Below are positions 7,043-11,094 of a stretch of DNA of 11,094 bases, in pieces; position 1 is the first letter of the stretch; every line of letters starts with the position of its first letter. Below the pieces are notes generated by a model. That model did no database searches and had not been told where the DNA came from. It saw nothing but the letters and a program-made list of their open reading frames with translations. Made by a program: the position numbers and the translations under genes. The DNA lies in the NCBI GenBank assembly GCA_036939755.1, contig JALLAZ010002635.1, positions 1 to 11,094 of the forward strand, written 5' to 3'. Origin of the DNA: Stephanodiscus triporus. Its lineage: Eukaryota > Bacillariophyta > Thalassiosirophyceae > Thalassiosirales > Thalassiosiraceae.

Positions 7043-7503
7043 GGTTTGAAGAAGCAGAGACTGCGATCGCTCGAGACGTTTTCAATCTTTGAGAAAGGGC
7101 AACGTTGTCGGACTTTCAACTCAGGTGGTAGTGCCTACACTGACTACTTTCTCGGCCCTGTTATCCCCTCGTCCTTTGTCTCTGTCTCTGCTGGCCTGGC
7201 TACGTCTAACAGTGTTGTTTACGCATACTCTCGGTCCTGTTAGGTATCCCCTCTTTCCTTGGCTCGTCTCACTCTGCTGATATCTGTGGCGTGGTCTGGG
7301 GAAGATGATGGCTCAAATTAGAGTAGGTAGTATGCTCGCTCGCTTTTTTACCAGCCATTCTGCGCTGTCTTGGGGATATCCGATCGTGAGATTTTTTTTT
7401 GGTCTGTCCTGTGTGTGCGTGCCTCCCTTCCATCCCGCAGAACCCTAAAGTACGATACTCTCACGCGGAGGTTGACGTCGTCCTAAGAGTAACCATCGCA
7501 TCC
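7043..7503. promoter_or_regulatory. divergent promoter region (membrane protein / bioF)
   Basis: 461 bases between two divergent start codons. It contains an imperfect direct repeat (ctcggccctgttatcccctc near 7151 and ctcggtcctgttaggtatcc near 7230), CT-rich stretches, and a T9 run before the bioF 5' region. The bioF frame stays open upstream to 7399 but has no ATG before 7504, so the open part is probably 5' UTR. No classical TATA box is obvious. Confidence 0.5.
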
Positions 7504-8895
7504 ATGGATGATCGACTAAAAGAACATCTAGATCGTCGCCGCCGAGAGGGCACTCTCCGCTCATTGATGCGTTTGCCAAAGATAATCGACACAGAAAATG
7601 ATCAAGCACTTTCGAGCTCAACATCGTCAACTCTCATTGATTTCGCAAGCAACGACTACCTCGGATTCGCTCGATGCAAACACCAGCACGCATTGGTCCA
7701 ATCCGCCTACGACCATTTATTCGACCCCAACATTGGCATTGACTTGCGCAGTCCAATGTTGGGAGCATCGGGTAGCCGCCTTCTGTCTGGAGACTCTCAT
7801 TTAGCCCGATCTCTTGAGGCGAAACTTGCAGATGTTCACAATCGTCCCGCTGCTCTACTGTTCAATTCAGGATATGATGCCAATTTATCCGTACTTTCGA
7901 GTTTGCCGTACAGGGAAGATGATGCAATTGTGATGGACGAATTGGTTCACAACAGTCTGGTGATGGGGGTACGAATGGGGAGGTTGAGAAGGGAGAGATT
8001 ATTTATGTTCAGACACAATGATGTTGTTGATTTGAGAAGAGTACTAAATCACGTGTCATCTTCGTCCTCATCTCTTTCATCAACTTTGGTTGTGGTGGAA
8101 AGTGTGTACAGCATGGATGGAGATATCGCTCCATTGAAAAGTATACTAGAATTGGCTAAGGATATGGGCGCTGGAGTGATGGTGGATGAAGCTCATGGGC
8201 TGGGTGTGTACGGACATACGAATACCAAAAATTTGGAAATGATATCGACGGATGGAGATGATGGCGATATTGAAAATAACGTTGGGGATTTACAGGCAAA
8301 AGGTGGTGCAGGAGTGCTCGCTGCTCTCAACCTCGAACGTCATCCAGCCTTGCTTTGTAGCATTCACACCTTTGGCAAAGCTGCAGGATGTCATGGCGCG
8401 ATTGTGGCCGCTTCCTCTACATTTATTGCTTATCTTGTGAATTATGCACGGCCATTTGTATACTCTACTGCTCTGCCACCGCATTCATTAGTCTCAATCC
8501 AACAAGCATATAAATCAATGATGGGGGTCGAAGGTGAACGACGGCGAACCAAAGTGTTTAGATTGGTTCGCTTCTTCCGAGAGGGAGTTTCTGCCAACTT
8601 GAATGCAGATTTTCCTGGATCAGATTTTGAATTATTGCCAAGTCCATCTCCAATCCAAGCCCTCATGGTCCCAGGAAATGAGCAGTGTATTTCAGTATGC
8701 CAGTACTTAAGGAATGTTGGTTTTGATGTGTATGCCATTAGGAGCCCAACCGTCACAAAAGGAAAGGAGAGAATACGAATTATTTTGCATGCACATAATA
8801 ACGAGGATGAAGTAAGTGCATTAATGAAAGCGCTGGTAGTGGCGCTGAAACAATTGTCATTTCCTGATAGGTTAAATGTAACATCAAAGCTATGA
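7504..8895 (+). CDS. bioF: 8-amino-7-oxononanoate synthase (KAPA synthase) with peroxisomal SKL tail
   Basis: PLP enzyme of the alpha-oxoamine synthase family. It condenses pimeloyl-CoA (or pimeloyl-ACP) with L-alanine to give 8-amino-7-oxononanoate, CoA and CO2, the first committed step of biotin ring assembly. The frame is 463 residues from the only upstream in-frame ATG and intronless. Seen: DFASNDYLGF near 46, GASGSRLLSGDSHLARSLE near 87-105, DELVHNS (H149, PLP-stacking His) near 145, SVYSMDGD near 200, DEAHGLGVYG (D228 and H231, PLP contacts) and HTFGKAAG with the Schiff-base lysine at K292. An acidic insert of about 40 residues (roughly 237-280) lies between DEAHG and the lysine motif, compared with bacterial BioF. 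The last four residues are TSKL, a canonical PTS1 signal; fungal and plant BioF proteins are known to be peroxisomal. Related members (2-amino-3-ketobutyrate CoA ligase, ALA synthase, serine palmitoyltransferase) are less likely by motif similarity. No other biotin gene is in the window. Confidence 0.9.
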   Translation: MDDRLKEHLDRRRREGTLRSLMRLPKIIDTENDQALSSSTSSTLIDFASNDYLGFARCKHQHALVQSAYDHLFDPNIGIDLRSPMLGASGSRLLSGDSHLARSLEAKLADVHNRPAALLFNSGYDANLSVLSSLPYREDDAIVMDELVHNSLVMGVRMGRLRRERLFMFRHNDVVDLRRVLNHVSSSSSSLSSTLVVVESVYSMDGDIAPLKSILELAKDMGAGVMVDEAHGLGVYGHTNTKNLEMISTDGDDGDIENNVGDLQAKGGAGVLAALNLERHPALLCSIHTFGKAAGCHGAIVAASSTFIAYLVNYARPFVYSTALPPHSLVSIQQAYKSMMGVEGERRRTKVFRLVRFFREGVSANLNADFPGSDFELLPSPSPIQALMVPGNEQCISVCQYLRNVGFDVYAIRSPTVTKGKERIRIILHAHNNEDEVSALMKALVVALKQLSFPDRLNVTSKL

Positions 8896-8907
8896 ATGAA
8901 TTCGAAG

Positions 8908-9726
8908 CTATCGTTGTCTTTCCCTCTTCTCGGCCTTCTTTCTCCTCTCCTCTTTCTTAGCATTTTTATCTGCCTTCATTTTCTTTGTTTCCTGCCTTGC
9001 TTCCTCCTTTGTCTGTGTTGGGGCAGATTTCAGTTTCTGGGCTTTTTGAAGAGACGAAGCAGCAGCGTGGTCACGGTTTGTAATTGGCGCCTCTGTATAC
9101 CCACCATCATCAGCATCGTCTTGACTATCTTCATAACCATATTTTGTCAGCAATGCAATTTTGTCTTCGCTCATGTTTTCAGGTTTGCCTTTATCTAAGT
9201 CCAATTGCTTTCGTGCTTCGATTTCCACAGCATTCTTTTGAGAAAGCTCAATTTCTTTCTGGAGATTGGCATGTGTTGCTGCTTGGATTTCTAAAACATG
9301 TAACTCCTAAGCGAAGACACAAAGCAGTCATAAGCGCCTCAATAACACGTGTGAAACATAACACATAGGGCTGACGGCAACAAACCTTGCGCAAATTTTC
9401 TCCTGCTAGGTAGTCTTGGCGCCGCTGCGAGATTTCTTTTCGAAAGTTGTCCCACGCATCATCTTCCCCATGGACTTCAGAGGATGCACGCAGCAGTTCG
9501 ATTAATTCATCGAGGGATTCCCCATCATCATCGCTGTTGTCATTCGCCTGAGGTTCAGTCAAAATGCATTAAGGCCTCAGGTGAGGGTTCTTGATGTAGC
9601 CAGAGAGATGAAATATTCCTTTAGACTTACGTAACCGGTGACGTAAGGAGCGTAGGTTTCAGCATCCAATCCTAGAACTGGGAGGATTTCAGATAAATAG
9701 CTGTCGAGATAGTGATATTCAGACAT
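8908..9726 (-). CDS. CCDC43-like protein (3 exons)
   Basis: Exons in coding order are 9726-9631, 9547-9386 and 9306-8908. Introns are 83 and 79 bases, with GTAAGT and GTTTGT donors and CAG/TAG acceptors, all in phase 0, giving 218 residues (the human protein is of similar size). The N-terminus (YLDSYLSEILPVLGLDAETY, then YVTGY) matches the helical start of animal CCDC43. The middle is acidic (NDNSDDDGESLDELIELL, then a second helix around FRKEISQRR). The last 50 residues are a charged coiled coil dominated by Lys, Glu and Arg (EEARQETKKMKADKNAKKEE and onward). The molecular function of this conserved family is poorly defined. The start at 9726 is the first methionine that precedes the homologous region. 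The stop lies only 12 bases from the bioF stop on the opposite strand. A retrotransposon LTR lies 123 bases upstream. Confidence 0.85.
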
Positions 9727-9849
9727 GCTGACTTTGCTCTTTCTGTCAATCTCTATGGATTTATCTTGTGTATTCTTCACCCATGCGATGTGTATTCCAC
9801 CAATATCTCTACACACAAGTATTTTTCTTGGTTGGCTTCATGCGGTGTT
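9727..9849 (-). promoter_or_regulatory. short upstream region of the CCDC43-like gene
   Basis: Only about 123 bases separate the CCDC43-like start codon from the inferred LTR boundary, so the native promoter is either very short, interrupted, or supplied in part by the LTR. No recognisable TATA box or initiator motif stands out. Confidence 0.35.
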
Positions 9850-10015
9850 TGTTATTTAGTGTTGTGTTGGGCACATGCCTGAAAAACAGCGGGAAGACTG
9901 TGAGTCTGTCCTTCGTCCAGCCCTCAGGTGGAGGTCTGTTACTACTCCTACCAGCATGTGGTGAGGAAGTGAGCTTAGCTTAGGCTACGCTCTAAGGACT
10001 ACGGACTGACTAACA
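9850..10015 (-). repeat. putative 3' LTR of the copia element
   Basis: On the minus strand the sequence GGATGGGGGG is followed directly by TGTTAGTCAG, the usual polypurine tract/TG junction at the start of a 3' LTR. On the plus strand a TGTTA at 9850-9854 makes a 5-bp terminal inverted pair with TAACA at 10011-10015, giving a 166-base LTR. The inner boundary at 10015 is well supported. The outer boundary at 9850 is a guess, because the 5' LTR and target duplication are not in the window and a nearby TGTTTG at 9846 is an alternative. Confidence 0.55.
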
Positions 10016-10025
10016 CCCCCCATCC
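10016..10025 (-). other. polypurine tract of the copia element
   Basis: Read on the minus strand this is GGATGGGGGG, purine-rich except for one T, immediately upstream of the LTR-start TG. It is the expected primer site for plus-strand DNA synthesis in an LTR retrotransposon. Confidence 0.6.
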
Positions 10026-10223
10026 GTGCGTCCAAATGAAAGCACCACTCTAAGAAAGGTTACCTCCCGAGACAAGAAGTCCGGGATGAAACCAAAGAAA
10101 GATTTCTAGGCGGAAAAAGGAGAACGACCAAAAGAACAAAGACCGATCCAAAAACGCCCAGAAGTAAAATCTATATAAGGCTCGACGGAACAAAGCCGTG
10201 GAGTCGCCAACGTAAATGGCGAC
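10026..10223 (+). other. retrotransposon 3' untranslated stretch with TATA-like site and stem-loop
   Basis: This covers the gap between the RNase H stop and the polypurine tract, plus the last part of the RNase H tail. On the plus strand it has ctatataagg (about 10170-10179), a good TATA-box match pointing antisense to the element. Some 25 bases further on lies a perfect 7-bp stem, gtcgcca (10203-10209) with tggcgac (10217-10223), around a 7-base loop. An antisense promoter is possible; nothing else supports it. Confidence 0.35.
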
Positions 10224-11094
10224 CTGCACTGCAAAGGTGGGATATTGATGTTAAATTTTGACAGAAAGACGAAGATGCAAACGCGGTGAAGTAGGAAGAT
10301 ACACCAGCGGACAATGCAACTTGAGCAGCAGCAGGTATGACAGAAGTAGGAAGTAGTTGATGGGCATGATGAACAGCCAGAAGGGAGGTTTGTAGAAAGT
10401 CAGAAAGTCGAGACATGAACGAGTCACGCAATTGACGGAAGTGTGTACCATCACGGATGTCTTTTGTAAAGATGTCAGAAGGGTTGACTTTTCCAGATAC
10501 GTGTTTTACCATGAGAGAGTGATCTTGTACCCATTCTTGGACAGAATTATCATGAAGCTTGATGTGATGAGCAGCCGTCGAGGTCATGTTATGTGACCAA
10601 CGGACGCAGGCGTTGTTATCATTGTACAGAATAGTAGGGAGAGTAGCATCAGGAAGAGAATGACCAGCCTCGCACATACTCGTGCAGAGGTGGCAAAAGG
10701 CAATAACCTTGTTTCAGCTTCACAGGAACTGAGGGATGTATGTTCTTGGCATTCACTGAGCCAACCAAGGGGCCCTCCATTTCGAAAGACCATACACTCA
10801 TTCTTCTGAACTTGAAAAGTGGGAGAAGGGTCCCATCTGTAACAGCGCTTCCAATTTGTGATCCCCAGCATGCATCACAGTATGATGAAAGAGTGGGCGC
10901 AGTAGCGGGCGTTGGAGGGACAGCGTCGGTATAAGCTTCAATGTTGGTCGAAGGAGGGAAATGGATGTAACAATGCATAGGAGCCATGGCGTTGGAAGCG
11001 AATGAGATGCCATAGTCATGAGTTGAGTGGATATAGTGCAGAGCATAAAGAGCAGCCTTCATGTGTCCGACGGCCGGTTTATTGCTGTAGGAGG
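10171..11094 (-). pseudogene. copia pol C-terminus (RNase H), two frameshifts
   Basis: Reading leftwards, the first frame runs from the window edge to about 10800 and includes the connection region (HMKAALYALHYIHSTHDYG) and the first catalytic Asp (EAYTDA). The second frame covers about 10800-10710 (FRNGGPLGWLSECQ, SLSSCEAE with the catalytic Glu). The third frame covers about 10710-10171 (CEAGHSLPD, LYNDNNA with the next catalytic Asp, NPSDIFTK, RDSFMSRLSDFL) and ends in a long tail to the stop at 10171. Each change of frame looks like a single-base event: one near 10791-10802, and one in a short A/G run near 10708-10712. The motif order is intact and no other stops break it, so the decay looks recent, unless these are sequencing errors. 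Ordinarily RNase H removes the RNA strand during element reverse transcription. Confidence 0.85.

Larger units (their letters stand above)
9850..11094 (-). mobile_element. Ty1/copia-type LTR retrotransposon, 3' part, decayed
   Basis: The right end of the window carries the 3' end of a copia (Pseudoviridae-type) element on the minus strand. In element order it shows the end of the reverse transcriptase/RNase H region (11094 to 10171), a short untranslated stretch with a polypurine tract, and a putative 3' LTR (10015 to 9850). The rest of pol, gag and the 5' LTR lie beyond the window. RNase H sequence features (SLSSCEAE, LYNDNNACVRWSHN, KHVSGKVNPSDIFTKDIRDG, HFRQLRDSFMSRLSDFL) are those I associate with copia elements of diatoms. 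Two frameshifts indicate that this copy is no longer functional. Confidence 0.85.

Noticed and set aside
7399..7503. N-terminal extension of BioF (35 residues from a TTG)
   Set aside because: There is no ATG in the extension and eukaryotic initiation at TTG is unlikely. The first in-frame ATG at 7504 leaves all BioF motifs intact, and the extension does not look like a targeting peptide.
8442..8963. 173-codon minus-strand ORF opposite the end of bioF
   Set aside because: It is antisense to a clearly conserved enzyme and overlaps the end of the CCDC43-like gene; no domain is seen.
9768..9983. 71-codon plus-strand ORF across the LTR
   Set aside because: It lies antisense within the inferred LTR and flank, with no domain.
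1..11094. tRNA, rRNA or CRISPR features
   Set aside because: No T-arm-like GGTTCGAATCC pattern on either strand, no rRNA-like stretches and no regularly spaced identical repeats were found by eye; a covariance-model scan was not possible.

Overview
This window is nuclear DNA from a eukaryote with a compact genome, most likely a stramenopile alga and plausibly a diatom. The evidence is: five protein genes separated by short gaps; GT-AG introns of only about 80-100 bases (84, 96, 98, 83 and 79); tail-to-tail gene pairs; homologues of typically eukaryotic proteins (ArfGAP, actin-capping protein alpha, a CCDC43-like protein, a PTS1-bearing 8-amino-7-oxononanoate synthase); and a decayed Ty1/copia element whose RNase H resembles the copia elements I associate with diatoms. 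The species cannot be read from the sequence.

Layout: 1-1268 holds no convincing gene but many small direct and inverted repeats. A short proline/serine-rich basic protein (1269-1694, +) follows. The stretch 1695-2343 may hold a broken or spliced small gene. A three-exon ArfGAP gene runs on the minus strand (4329 down to 2344). The gap 4330-5115 contains a large imperfect hairpin at 4621-4829. Actin-capping protein alpha (5116-5973, +) meets tail-to-tail a two-exon, four-TM membrane protein of unknown function (7042 down to 6054, -). A 461-base divergent promoter region leads to the biotin gene bioF (7504-8895, +). bioF converges, with 12 bases between stop codons, on a three-exon CCDC43-like gene (9726 down to 8908, -). 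From about 9850 to the right edge lies the 3' end of a minus-strand copia retrotransposon: a putative 3' LTR, a polypurine tract and an RNase H region with two frameshifts.

The genes do not form one pathway. ArfGAP works in vesicle traffic, capping protein in actin dynamics, and BioF in biotin synthesis (probably in peroxisomes). Their proximity reflects genome compaction, not an operon. The items most worth a second look are the SKL-tailed BioF, the plant SIAMESE-like motif in the 141-residue protein, the 209-base hairpin, the W-D-x-F repeat tail of the ArfGAP, the shortened capping protein alpha, and the LTR lying 123 bases upstream of the CCDC43-like gene on the same strand. No clearly new multi-gene system was found.
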